Assembly (NCBI GenBank): GCA_023666665.1
Contig: JAMPBN010000001.1
Coordinates: 328,805 to 392,804 of the forward strand
Source of the DNA: Prevotella sp.
Lineage (GTDB): Bacteria; Bacteroidota; Bacteroidia; Bacteroidales; Muribaculaceae
Direction of reading: 5' to 3'
DNA length: 64,000 nucleotides
Part shown: positions 28,928 to 42,194 of the stretch, one piece after another
Layout: each line of letters begins with the position of its first letter
How positions within the stretch are numbered: the stretch's first letter is position 1
Translations under genes and position numbers: made by a program
Notes under the pieces: model-generated
Told to the model about the DNA's origin: nothing
Database searches by the model: none
Seen by the model: the letters and a program-made list of their open reading frames with translations, nothing else

Positions 28928-28935
28928 TATCTTTG
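28928..28935 (+). promoter_or_regulatory. Promoter -7 element of the acyltransferase operon
   Basis: TATCTTTG; the expected leader is about 30 bases before the ATG at 28970. Confidence 0.55.
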
Positions 28936-28969
28936 TGCTTTCCTTAGAAGACGCTTTCGACTAAAGAAA

Positions 28970-30130
28970 ATGACTGACCAAGATTTCAAAGATATAGCCC
29001 CATTCAGCGACGGGCCTGAATTTCACGATCATATTGCCAGACTCGTTGGCGAACCGCTGTTTAAACACGCCGTGACTTATGTGATGCCCGGCGTTGACTA
29101 TGACGCATTCTGCCGGAAGCTGCTTGAATGCCACACGCGTAAGGATTTTCAGTTCAACATTATGCTCGGCTTCCTTGAGATGCTCGAAAAGACCACCTCA
29201 AAGGGAATAACCATTAACGGCATCGACAATTACGAACCCGAGAAACGCTACGTGTTGATTTCCAACCACCGCGACATTGTACTCGACGCAGCATTTCTGA
29301 ACCTCGGACTCGTGCGCGGCGGCCGCCCCACCTGCGAGGTTGCCATCGGCAATAATCTGCTTATTATGCCGTGGATTGACGAGCTGGTGCGTATCAACAA
29401 CAGCTTCATAGTGAAGCGCGACACCGGAGTGCGCGGCGCTCTTGAAGCCGCCAAGCATCTCAGCGCTTACATTCACTATTGCATAAACGAGAAGCACGAT
29501 TCGCTTTGGATTGCTCATCGCGAGGGGCGTGCAAAAGACTCCAACGACCGCACTCAAGAGGCTCTTATAAAGATGCTTACCCTCGGCGGCTCCGGGTCGG
29601 CGATTGAAAACATCAAGGCCGTAAATCTGCTCCCCGTAAGCATCAGCTATGAATACGATCCTAATGACTACCTCAAAGCCAAAGAGTTTCTCTGCAAGCG
29701 CCGTGACCCGGAATTCAAAAAGAGTCAGCGCGATGACTTGCTAAGTATGGAAACAGGCATTTTGAAACAAAAAGGTCGCATACACTTTGCACTGACCGAG
29801 TGCATAAATCCCGAACTTGATGCCCTCCCTGAAGGACTGAATCGCACGGAAGCCTGTCAGAAAGTGTGTGAAATAGTTGACCGCCATATCCATCGCAATT
29901 ATCGGCTCTATCCGATAAACTATGTGGCTTACGACCTCCTCAACGGAACCCATCGATTTGCCGACCAATATACCGAACAAGACGTCAACGACGTCAATGA
30001 ACGTATCTCTAAACAATTGTCAAAAGTAGACCTCCCCGATATAACCCCCGAAGAAATGAACTTTATGCGCCAAATGGTGTTGACAATGTATGCCAACCCG
30101 TTGAGCAATAAACTATGCGCATCCCTTTAG
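28970..30130 (+). CDS. PlsC-like acyltransferase
   Basis: A 386-aa acyltransferase-fold protein with the HX4D catalytic motif (NHRDIVLD) and a later HREGRAKD in the place of the usual EGTR block. The family moves acyl chains onto glycerolipids or other carriers. The N-terminal 90 residues and the C-terminal 150 are not typical of housekeeping PlsC, so the acceptor is uncertain. The ATG at 28970 is preferred to 28925, which lies before the promoter. It overlaps the next gene by 16 bases. Confidence 0.75.
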   Translation: MTDQDFKDIAPFSDGPEFHDHIARLVGEPLFKHAVTYVMPGVDYDAFCRKLLECHTRKDFQFNIMLGFLEMLEKTTSKGITINGIDNYEPEKRYVLISNHRDIVLDAAFLNLGLVRGGRPTCEVAIGNNLLIMPWIDELVRINNSFIVKRDTGVRGALEAAKHLSAYIHYCINEKHDSLWIAHREGRAKDSNDRTQEALIKMLTLGGSGSAIENIKAVNLLPVSISYEYDPNDYLKAKEFLCKRRDPEFKKSQRDDLLSMETGILKQKGRIHFALTECINPELDALPEGLNRTEACQKVCEIVDRHIHRNYRLYPINYVAYDLLNGTHRFADQYTEQDVNDVNERISKQLSKVDLPDITPEEMNFMRQMVLTMYANPLSNKLCASL

Positions 30131-31311
30131 TACTTGCTTTGGCGTTGCTGATTCTGCAATTGGCAACCGACACATATCTATTTTTCGTCGCGCAACGACG
30201 GCTTCACAAGCCCGGATGGGCAAAGTTTCAACTCTACGAGAGCGTATTTTTTGTTATATACGTTATCGTAATCTTCTTTTCGCCTGCACGAACCGGTGCT
30301 ACCGAGAGCGGACTCACCACTCTGATGTGGATGGTGTTTGTCTATCTGATGGTGTATTTTGCCAAGGCGGCGTTTGTTATCTTTGACCTGTTGGCTCAAC
30401 TGCCGAAACTGTGGGACAGACACCGCGCCAAGTGGCTGACGCGCATCGGTGGAGGTTTGGCTGTCCTGATAGTGGCATTGATGTCGTGGGGCGCGTGGAT
30501 TAACCGCTACCGCATTCAGCTCAAGGAAGTCGAAATTCCGGTCAGCGGCCTGCCCGAGAGCTTCGACGGCTATCGCATAGTTCAGATTTCCGACCTCCAT
30601 TTGGGAACTTTTGGCTCCGACACTACTTTCGTGAGCAAACTCGTTGACCGCGTCAATGCCTTGAACCCTAATCTGGTAGTCTTTACCGGTGATATTGTAA
30701 ACCAGCGGGCCGCCGAGGCCGAGCCTTTTATACGTCCGCTCAGCCGCATAGAGGCTGCCGACGGTGTTTTCTCGATTCTCGGCAACCACGACTATGGCGA
30801 CTATGTGGTGTGGTCAAACCCCGCCGACAAAGAGGAAAATATGGAGCGGCTGTTCGACCAGCAAATTGAAATGGGCTGGGAACTTCTGACCAATTCCTCC
30901 GAAATAATCAGAGGCTCGCAACCCGGCGATTCGCTGGTGATTGTCGGCGTGGAAAACTGGGGAGACCCGCCATTCCCGCAATATGGTGATATTGATACAG
31001 CATATCCCACATCGGGCGATGACGCAACCAAAATACTGCTTACCCACAATCCCCGCCACTGGACGGACGTGGTGAGCAAAAATGACACGCTGAACTATAT
31101 TCTTACGCTGAGCGGACACACCCACGCCATGCAAATGGAACTGTTTGGCCTCAGCCCCGCAGCATTTCGCTATCCCGACTGCTGGGGAGGACTCTACACG
31201 GCCCCCGACGGTCGCAAACTCTACGTAAACATCGGTGCCGGATGCGTTGGTATGCCAATGCGTATCGGTGCCACACCTGAAATAACCCTCTTCACGCTAA
31301 AACAAAAGTGA
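30115..31311 (+). CDS. Membrane-anchored metallophosphoesterase
   Basis: Calcineurin-like phosphoesterase, 398 aa, of the YaeI/YkuE type. Three hydrophobic segments and a fourth near residue 120 anchor it; the catalytic domain (about 150-395) has every metal motif in order: DLHLG, GDIVN, GNHDY, THNPRH and SGHTHAMQ. Family members cleave phospho-ester lipids such as UDP-diacylglucosamine or similar substrates; the substrate here is unknown. It overlaps the acyltransferase gene, and the GTG of tex overlaps its stop. Confidence 0.85.
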   Translation: MRIPLVLALALLILQLATDTYLFFVAQRRLHKPGWAKFQLYESVFFVIYVIVIFFSPARTGATESGLTTLMWMVFVYLMVYFAKAAFVIFDLLAQLPKLWDRHRAKWLTRIGGGLAVLIVALMSWGAWINRYRIQLKEVEIPVSGLPESFDGYRIVQISDLHLGTFGSDTTFVSKLVDRVNALNPNLVVFTGDIVNQRAAEAEPFIRPLSRIEAADGVFSILGNHDYGDYVVWSNPADKEENMERLFDQQIEMGWELLTNSSEIIRGSQPGDSLVIVGVENWGDPPFPQYGDIDTAYPTSGDDATKILLTHNPRHWTDVVSKNDTLNYILTLSGHTHAMQMELFGLSPAAFRYPDCWGGLYTAPDGRKLYVNIGAGCVGMPMRIGATPEITLFTLKQK

Positions 31312-33443
31312 GAATCCCCACTACCGATTTGCCCTCAATTATCGGCAATGAACTTAATCTTCCCCGAAAGTCTGTCAGCGCTACCATTAAGCTGCTCGAC
31401 GACGGAGCCACAGTGCCGTTTATAGCCCGCTACCGCAAGGAAGCAACCGGCGAACTCGACGAAAAGATGGTTTATCTGATCAGCCGTCGGCTCGATGCGC
31501 TGCGCGATTATCTTAAACGTCGCGAATTCGTTGTTGAGCAAATTAAGGCTGCAGGAGCGCTGACCCCGGAGCTTGCCGACCGCATAGAGCATACCCTTGA
31601 TGCCGCAACTCTCGAGGATATTTATCTTCCTTTCAAGCCTAAACGGCGCACCCGCGCCGAGATGGCCCGCGAACGCGGCCTTGAACCGCTGGCAAAGATT
31701 ATTGCGGCACAAACGGCCACCGGAGTAGATCGCACTGCAAAAAAATACGTAGGCGAAGAGGTTCTTACTGCCGAAGATGCCATTGCCGGCGCGCTCGACA
31801 TCATTGCCGAATGGATGAGCGAGAACGAAAAAGCCCGCAACCTTGTGCGCTCCAAGTTTCAACGCTCCGCGCAATTCACAACGACGAAAGTCAAAGATGC
31901 CGACGACTCCAAAGAGCTCTATGCCACTTTCTATGACTACACGCAGCCGCTGCGCCTTGTTCCCTCGCATCGCTATCTGGCTGCCCGCAGAGGTGAGGAA
32001 GCCGGAATATTAAAAGTTAGCATATCAATCAACGACGACGAGATGACCGACCGTCTGGGGCGCTTCTTTATAAAACCTGAAGCTACCGACGAGTGTGCGA
32101 AACTTATGGCTGTGGCAGTAAAAGACGCATATAAGCGCCTGATTCGCCCCTCGATTGAAAACGAAATCGCCGCTTCTGCCAAGGAAAAGGCCGATGGAGC
32201 AGCAATTGATAATTTCTCCGACAACCTGCGCCAGCTGCTTATGGCTCCGCCAATGTTCGGAATGCGCGTGATGGGCATTGACCCCGGTTTCAACTCCGGT
32301 TGCAAGGTGGTTTGCCTCGACGAGCAGGGTAAACTCCTTGCCGATGACAAATTCAACCTCAACGACCCGCACAGCGCCACTTTTATGATAAGCAATATGG
32401 TGCAAGACTTTCGTATTGATGTCATTGCGCTGGGCAGCGGTACCGCCGGACGCGAAACGCGCCGCTTCCTTGATGAATTGCGATTCCCAAGGCGCGTGCA
32501 GATTGCCATGGTCAATGAAGATGGCGCGTCGGTATATTCCGCCAGCGATATTGCCCGCGAGGAGTTCCCCGACAAAGATGTCACTGTACGCGGTGCCATT
32601 TCAATCGGCCGCCGCCTGCTCGACCCGCTTGCCGAACTGGTGAAAATCGACCCCAAGAGCATTGGGGTGGGGCAGTATCAGCACGATGTTGACCAGAACC
32701 GTCTGAAAGATGCTTTAGATTACACCGTGGAAAGTTGCGTCAACTCAGTGGGGGTGAACGTCAATACTGCTTCCGCTCCGCTGCTCAGTTACGTCAGCGG
32801 CATCGGTGCCGCGCTTGCACGCTATATAGTGGACTACAGAAAAGAAAACGGGCCGTTCCGTAACCGCGAAGCACTGATGAACGTGCCCCGTATGGGCGAA
32901 AAGGCTTTCCAGCAATGTGCCGGTTTTCTCCGCATTCCCGACGGAAACAATCCGCTGGACAACACCGCCATTCACCCCGAGCGCTATGCCCTGGTAGAGC
33001 AGATGGCCAAGGACTTGCGCACCACGACTGCCGCCCTGGTCAATAATCCCGCGCTTGCATCGAATATCGTTACGGCGGAATACGTTGACAAAGAAGTTGG
33101 CGTTCCAACCCTCACGCTCATTATTGACGAACTCTCCAAGCCCAAGCGTACGGCCACGGAGGCTGTTGAAAACCCTGTTTACGACGAAGCCATCCGCTCA
33201 ATCCGCGACATACGCCCCGGTCAGGAAGTCTCAGGCAAGGTCAACAATATCACGGCGTTCGGTGCATTCGTAGACCTCGGCATCAAAGAAAACGGGTTGC
33301 TCCACGTTTCGCAGATGAGCGAACGCTTCATAAACTCGCCCCACGAAGTGGTGAGCATCGGTCAGACCATACGCGCAAAAGTTATGGACGTGGATCCCGA
33401 ACGCGGTCGCATCGCTCTGACACTTAAAGGAATGGATATCTGA
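31308..33443 (+). CDS. tex: Tex family RNA-binding transcription accessory protein
   Basis: A 711-aa nucleic-acid-binding protein. Order: N-terminal helical Tex domain, YqgF-like RNase H fold (about 320-450; MGIDPGFNSGCKVV), helix-hairpin-helix units (about 490-560; YVSGIGAALARYIVDYRKENG cut by the family at this point), and a C-terminal S1 domain (about 640-708; GQEVSGKVNNITAFGAFVDL). The start is GTG at 31308, coupled to the phosphoesterase stop. It shares one base with folK. Confidence 0.93.
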   Translation: MRIPTTDLPSIIGNELNLPRKSVSATIKLLDDGATVPFIARYRKEATGELDEKMVYLISRRLDALRDYLKRREFVVEQIKAAGALTPELADRIEHTLDAATLEDIYLPFKPKRRTRAEMARERGLEPLAKIIAAQTATGVDRTAKKYVGEEVLTAEDAIAGALDIIAEWMSENEKARNLVRSKFQRSAQFTTTKVKDADDSKELYATFYDYTQPLRLVPSHRYLAARRGEEAGILKVSISINDDEMTDRLGRFFIKPEATDECAKLMAVAVKDAYKRLIRPSIENEIAASAKEKADGAAIDNFSDNLRQLLMAPPMFGMRVMGIDPGFNSGCKVVCLDEQGKLLADDKFNLNDPHSATFMISNMVQDFRIDVIALGSGTAGRETRRFLDELRFPRRVQIAMVNEDGASVYSASDIAREEFPDKDVTVRGAISIGRRLLDPLAELVKIDPKSIGVGQYQHDVDQNRLKDALDYTVESCVNSVGVNVNTASAPLLSYVSGIGAALARYIVDYRKENGPFRNREALMNVPRMGEKAFQQCAGFLRIPDGNNPLDNTAIHPERYALVEQMAKDLRTTTAALVNNPALASNIVTAEYVDKEVGVPTLTLIIDELSKPKRTATEAVENPVYDEAIRSIRDIRPGQEVSGKVNNITAFGAFVDLGIKENGLLHVSQMSERFINSPHEVVSIGQTIRAKVMDVDPERGRIALTLKGMDI

Positions 33444-33817
33444 TGCGCTACCTGTTAAGCCTCGGCTCCAATTGCCCCGACGGAAACTCTCGGCTGCAAA
33501 AGGCTGAGGCGTGGCTTCACGCAAATTTCAGCAATGTGGAAACTTCGGGAATATATTCCTCAAAAGCGCTCAATGGCGTTTCGGCCGCCTATTGCAATAT
33601 GGTGGCTCGCGTGGAGTCGGAGATGTCAGTAACTGAAATTACACAAGCAGCAAAAGCATATGAAACAGAATGCGGGCGCACCCCCTCGAGCAAGCTGCGC
33701 GGACTCGTGGAAATGGACGTTGACATCGTGGCCGCCGACCGCACCATTCTCCGCCCCGACGAATACACCCGCCCCTACTTCACCACCGGCCTCACCCTCC
33801 TCTCCTCCAATGCCTAA
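33443..33817 (+). CDS. folK: HPPK-like protein (pterin pyrophosphokinase, short form)
   Basis: Predicted 6-hydroxymethyl-7,8-dihydropterin pyrophosphokinase, a folate-pathway enzyme. Seen: the N-terminal YLLSLGSNCPDG and the metal-binding MDVDIV. The protein is only 124 aa against about 160 for the family, and the GPRxIDLDIL block is degenerate (the Gly-Pro-Arg is lost; KLRGLVEMDVDIV is found). It may be a reduced or divergent enzyme. folE is at 52891-53469. Confidence 0.65.
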   Translation: MRYLLSLGSNCPDGNSRLQKAEAWLHANFSNVETSGIYSSKALNGVSAAYCNMVARVESEMSVTEITQAAKAYETECGRTPSSKLRGLVEMDVDIVAADRTILRPDEYTRPYFTTGLTLLSSNA

Positions 33818-33860
33818 CAAATCGGTGGAGGAAATTGAGGCATTAATCAAAGATATTTTG

Positions 33861-33868
33861 TAACTTTG
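33861..33868 (+). promoter_or_regulatory. Promoter -7 element of the GT2 operon
   Basis: TAACTTTG; transcription should start at 33872-33875, only 2-5 bases before the first ATG (33877). Confidence 0.55.
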
Positions 33869-33876
33869 CGGCTGAT

Positions 33877-34848
33877 ATGGAAGACGAGAACAAAAAAATG
33901 GATATATCTGTGGTCGTTCCCCTCTTCAATGAGGAAGAATCACTGCCGGAACTGGAGGCATGGATTCGGCGCGTAATGACCGAAAATGGCTTCTCATATG
34001 AGATTATGTTTGTTAACGACGGCTCCACCGACCGCTCTTGGGCAGTCATAGAAAGCCTAGCAGCCGCAAATCCTGCAGTTCACGGCATCTGCTTCCGCCG
34101 CAACTACGGCAAAAGTCCGGCGCTCTATGAGGGATTTAAAGCGGCCAAGGGAAGCGTTGTGATTACTATGGATGCCGACCTCCAGGATTCGCCGGACGAA
34201 ATTCCGGAACTTTACCGAATGATTACTGAAGACGGATATGATCTTGTGAGCGGCTGGAAACAGAAGCGCTACGACCCTCTGAGCAAGACCATCCCCACGA
34301 AACTCTTCAACGCTACGGCGCGAAAAGTAAGCGGCATTAAGAATCTCCACGACTTTAATTGCGGGCTCAAGGCTTATCGCCGCGACGTGGTCAAGCATAT
34401 CGAGGTCTATGGCGAGATGCACCGCTACATTCCCTATCTCGCCAAGAATGCCGGTTTCAAGAAAATCGGCGAAAAGATTGTGCATCACCAGGCCCGCAAA
34501 TATGGCACCACTAAGTTCGGACTGGACCGCTTTGTCAATGGCTATCTTGACCTTATGACCCTGTGGTTTACATCGAAATTCGGAGTCAAACCGATGCATT
34601 TTTTTGGTCTATGGGGGTCGGTAATGTTCGTGCTTGGCTTCTTTTCGGCAGCAACCGTGGGCATTGTGAAACTTTGGCATATGCACTCCGGCGCTCCTTA
34701 TAATCTTGTGACCGACTCGCCTTATTTCTTCCTTGCGCTGACCTTGATGCTCTTGGGCAGTCAGTTCTTCCTTGCCGGTTTTGTCGGCGAACTGATAGCG
34801 CGCAACAGTCCCGGACGCAATAACTACGAAATTGCCGCAACATTATGA
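33877..34848 (+). CDS. GT2 glycosyltransferase, DPM1/GtrB-like
   Basis: Polyprenyl-phosphate sugar transferase type: a GT-A domain (VVVPLFNEEESLPEL, then DADLQDSPDEIPE) followed by two C-terminal membrane helices. It probably loads a sugar onto undecaprenyl phosphate at the inner membrane for transfer outside. 323 aa from ATG 33877; an ATG eight codons on (33898) would leave a normal leader of about 25 bases and is also plausible. The next gene's ATG overlaps its stop. Confidence 0.85.
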   Translation: MEDENKKMDISVVVPLFNEEESLPELEAWIRRVMTENGFSYEIMFVNDGSTDRSWAVIESLAAANPAVHGICFRRNYGKSPALYEGFKAAKGSVVITMDADLQDSPDEIPELYRMITEDGYDLVSGWKQKRYDPLSKTIPTKLFNATARKVSGIKNLHDFNCGLKAYRRDVVKHIEVYGEMHRYIPYLAKNAGFKKIGEKIVHHQARKYGTTKFGLDRFVNGYLDLMTLWFTSKFGVKPMHFFGLWGSVMFVLGFFSAATVGIVKLWHMHSGAPYNLVTDSPYFFLALTLMLLGSQFFLAGFVGELIARNSPGRNNYEIAATL

Positions 34849-35327
34849 AGCAATTGTGGTGGATTGTGATGTTCGTGTTGGGACTTACAGCCCTTGCGTC
34901 GTGTTCCGGCGAGGGGTGTACCAACAATCGCAACTCCATCCCATTGGCCGGTTTCTATGAACTGGACACCGAGCAGCAAGTCTCGGTCAGCCGTATGCCC
35001 ATTTACGGCGTTGGCGCGCCTAATGATTCCTCGCTGGTTGACACTGCTCGAAGTTCTCAGCAGGTTTATCTGCCCCTTCGCGGCAACCAGACTCAGGCAG
35101 CTTTCGTGTTTGACGGCGGTCCGCTGAAAGACACCCTCACAATCAACTATGAAAGCTATCCCTACTACGACGGTGAGGATTGCGGCGCGATGTGGCGCTA
35201 CCTGATCCACAACGTTAGCCATACTAATAACTTCATTGACTCGATTCTTGTTACAGATCCGCTGATTACCAACATTGAGCGCGAGCGCCTGATGATTTTC
35301 CTTAAACTCCCCACGGCAGAAGAATGA
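34845..35327 (+). CDS. Lipoprotein (DUF6452-like)
   Basis: A 160-aa protein with a lipobox (ALASC) and an early CTNN segment. It resembles the small Bacteroidota lipoproteins annotated DUF6452, by memory only. The rest is predicted beta-rich (QVYLPLRGNQTQAAFVFDG). It is coupled by 4-base overlaps to the GT2 gene before and the DUF6048-like gene after, so the last two may act together at the outer membrane. Confidence 0.65.
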   Translation: MKQLWWIVMFVLGLTALASCSGEGCTNNRNSIPLAGFYELDTEQQVSVSRMPIYGVGAPNDSSLVDTARSSQQVYLPLRGNQTQAAFVFDGGPLKDTLTINYESYPYYDGEDCGAMWRYLIHNVSHTNNFIDSILVTDPLITNIERERLMIFLKLPTAEE

Positions 35328-36217
35328 GGCGGGTCATTGGCATATTACTTGCGGCACTCTGCTTGTTAGCAGCAATGGGGCAGGGACGCACCGTTTCGCC
35401 CGTCACTCCGATAACTTCGCGGCCGGTGGCTCCCATAAAGGTAAAGAAAACCAACGATAAGGAGGAAAAGAAATCCGAACGTCCTGCGTCGGTGATTGAA
35501 AGTTCCGATGATTTGGGTAACACCATTTTGCTCGACACACTTTCAGGCAACGAATGGGTAGACTCTATGGCTTTGGCTCAACCCAAGGTTATTGGAAACA
35601 TCTATCCGCTTTGGGATGCCGTGAATATCGGCGTGGATTTTTGGCCTGCCGCAAACCGCCTGTTTGGTGCAAAACAAGGCCTCGCAGGGCTTTGGGCTCG
35701 GCTCAGTCTTCATAACCGATATTTCATTGTGGTGGAGGGCGGTGTGAGCAACGCAAACTCGCGTCCCGAGGGTATGAACTATACTTACAAATCGCCCATA
35801 TCACCATATTTTAAAATTGGTTTAGATTATAACTTCTTCTATAACAGCGACTCCCGCTATCAAGTCTACCTTTTGGCTCGCTACGGCATCAGCCGGTTTA
35901 AATATTCCATTCTTGATGCGGAGGTAACCAACTCATATTGGGATTCCACCACATATCCCGATTTTCCTACCCAGACAACCACCTCCGGATTCATTCAAAT
36001 CGGTGCCGGCATTCACGTAACTCTTTGGGGGCCGATTGCTATGGGCTGGAACTTCAAGTATCAGAGGGTAGTGCATCACTCAGCCGAAACCTACGGTGCC
36101 CCCTGGGCGGTTCCGGGCATGGGAGTCCGTAACTCCGAGCTTGGCATCTCCATCTCGCTCATCTACACCATCCCCCTCCACGCCCCAATAGACTTGGAAG
36201 AAGCCAAAAAGAAATAA
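35324..36217 (+). CDS. Envelope protein, probable outer-membrane barrel (DUF6048-like)
   Basis: A 297-aa protein: signal peptide (about 1-20), a Pro/Lys/Glu-rich linker (about 25-60), then alternating amphipathic strands rich in Tyr, Phe and Trp (YFIVVEGGVSNA, YQVYLLARYGIS, IAMGWNFKYQRV) as in a small barrel. It resembles Bacteroidota DUF6048. No activity can be assigned. It ends 6 bases before the convergent AAA gene. Confidence 0.65.
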   Translation: MRRVIGILLAALCLLAAMGQGRTVSPVTPITSRPVAPIKVKKTNDKEEKKSERPASVIESSDDLGNTILLDTLSGNEWVDSMALAQPKVIGNIYPLWDAVNIGVDFWPAANRLFGAKQGLAGLWARLSLHNRYFIVVEGGVSNANSRPEGMNYTYKSPISPYFKIGLDYNFFYNSDSRYQVYLLARYGISRFKYSILDAEVTNSYWDSTTYPDFPTQTTTSGFIQIGAGIHVTLWGPIAMGWNFKYQRVVHHSAETYGAPWAVPGMGVRNSELGISISLIYTIPLHAPIDLEEAKKK

Positions 36218-36223
36218 CTTCGG

Positions 36224-40357
<4,134 letters not shown>

Positions 40358-41502
40358 TCGCGCATAAAGTCCATATAGGGGGCAATGTGGGCAAAGTAGC
40401 GGCGATAACCGTCACAAAGATAATTGATTGCCTCCCCTTCGGGAGTTCGGGCAATGCGGTTTTTAGGGCACTCGCCATTGCAGGCGAACAGCCATTTGCA
40501 TTCGCGGCATTTCTTTGACAGGGTCAGACGCTTTGCCGCGCCGAAAGCCTGCTGCTTGGGCGAGGTCATCATTTCGATGAAAGTATTGTTGCGCAGATTG
40601 CCGAGGAAATATTCCGGAAACACGAAATGGTCGCAGCAATACACGTTGCCGTTATGCTCCATCACGGCGGCGTGGCCGCACTCCTTGTCGAGCGTACAAA
40701 CCCCCGGAGGCATTCCGCACCAGTTGGCCAGCGTGGAGTCAAAAATCTGCACGAAAACCTTGCCAACGTCTTCCTTGACCCAGAGGTCGAATACGCGGCA
40801 AAGAAATTCGCCCCACTGCTCGGGGCTCACGGTAAAGTCGGCCAACTTGCCGCGCTCAATCGGCGAGGCAATGTCGTCGTCGGCAGTCAGGCGCTCCACG
40901 ATGGGGGTAAACTGGATATATTTGCAGCCGATAGACTTGAAGAAGTTGTAGAACTCCTCGGGGTGGTCGGCATTGTAGTCGTTGATTACCGCCATCGCGT
41001 TCCACTCCACGCCATGGGAGTTGAGCATTCTGACGGCCTGCATCACCTTGAGGAACGAGGGTTTGCCGTCGCGGGAACGGCGATATTCGTCGTGAAACTC
41101 CTGCGGGCCGTCAATGCTGAGACCCACGAGCCAGTTGCTCTCGCGCAAAAAGCGACACCACTCCTCGGTGAGCATAGTGCCGTTGGTTTGCAAGCAGTTG
41201 AGCACGCGGCGATTGCCGCCATATTTTTTTTGTAGTTCAACAGCTTTTTTATAGAACGAAAGTGGGCGGAGCAGAGCTTCGCCGCCGTGCCAGGTAAAGT
41301 TGACATCGTCGGCAGTCTGCGCCTCAAAATATCGTTTGATATAGAGTTCGAGCATTTCGTCGCTCATATACGGACGTTTTTCGTCGGGGTCGTAAAAGCG
41401 GCGCTTGTCGAGGTAGTAGCAATATGAGCAGGCAAGGTTGCAGGCGGAGCCTACGGGCTTTGCCATAACATAAAGTGGTTTGGAGTCGAAAGGGTTGTTC
41501 AA

Positions 41503-41562
41503 GGGGTTAGGCGTTAGGCTTTAGGTATTAGAATTTAGGAGATTAGGGGGAGGAGTTGGGAG
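41503..41562. repeat. Degenerate heptamer array between anSME and the HAD phosphatase
   Basis: Units such as GGGGTTA, GGCGTTA, GGCTTTA, GGTATTA and AGGAGTT. It fills the intergenic gap, abuts the TTG start of the maturase and runs into the last codons of the phosphatase gene. Confidence 0.8.
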
Positions 41563-42185
41563 GGTTCGGAAATGATGTTTTCGGCGAGGAACTGACGCAA
41601 TTCGCCGATGGGGCGGAAACCCCAGGTCACCCCGACGCTCGCCAGGCAGGCCCTGCGGGCGGTTTCCATATCGATGCCGCTATCGCCAACGTAGATAACG
41701 TCGGCTTTGGGGGTTGGTACGTCGCGCAACACGCCGAATACTATCGACGGGTCGGGCTTTGCTGGGATACCGGGACGCATACCGTGGACCGCCTCAAAGG
41801 GAAGGCGTGGAAAGAAGTGGGCAATCAGTGCCGAAGTGGCAGCCTGATATTTGTTGGAAGCCACAGCAAACTTCACCCCCTTGGTCGCCAGGTCGTAGAG
41901 CAGGTCCTCTATGCCGGGATATGGGCGCGTGTAGTCGTAGAGATGTCGGTCGTAATATCCCTGAAAAATTTCGCGCACACGAGCTACAGTAGCTGCATCG
42001 CGATGGTCAACCGGCAATACGCGCTCAAGCAGACGACCCACTCCGTTGCCCACGAAAAAGGGATAGCTGGAGATTTCGTGGGTGGGAAAGCCGCATTGTG
42101 TCAGTGCGTGGTTCGCGGCGTGGGCAAGGTCGTCAATCGTATTGAGCAGAGTGCCGTCGAGGTCAAAGATTACGAGTTTTTTCAT
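41535..42185 (-). CDS. HAD family hydrolase, phosphoglycolate phosphatase-like
   Basis: A 216-aa HAD phosphatase of the Gph/PgmB type: motif I FDLDGTLLNT, motif II in FAVASNK, a lysine in RPGIPAKPDP, and motif IV YVGDSGIDMETA. The likely job is clearing 2-phosphoglycolate or another small phospho-metabolite. The C-terminal residues (S-Q-L-L-P-L-I-S) and stop are embedded in a heptamer-like tract. It is 9 bases from the upstream M16 peptidase gene. Confidence 0.82.
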   Translation of the reverse strand: MKKLVIFDLDGTLLNTIDDLAHAANHALTQCGFPTHEISSYPFFVGNGVGRLLERVLPVDHRDAATVARVREIFQGYYDRHLYDYTRPYPGIEDLLYDLATKGVKFAVASNKYQAATSALIAHFFPRLPFEAVHGMRPGIPAKPDPSIVFGVLRDVPTPKADVIYVGDSGIDMETARRACLASVGVTWGFRPIGELRQFLAENIISEPSQLLPLIS

Positions 42186-42194
42186 TGCTAATCG

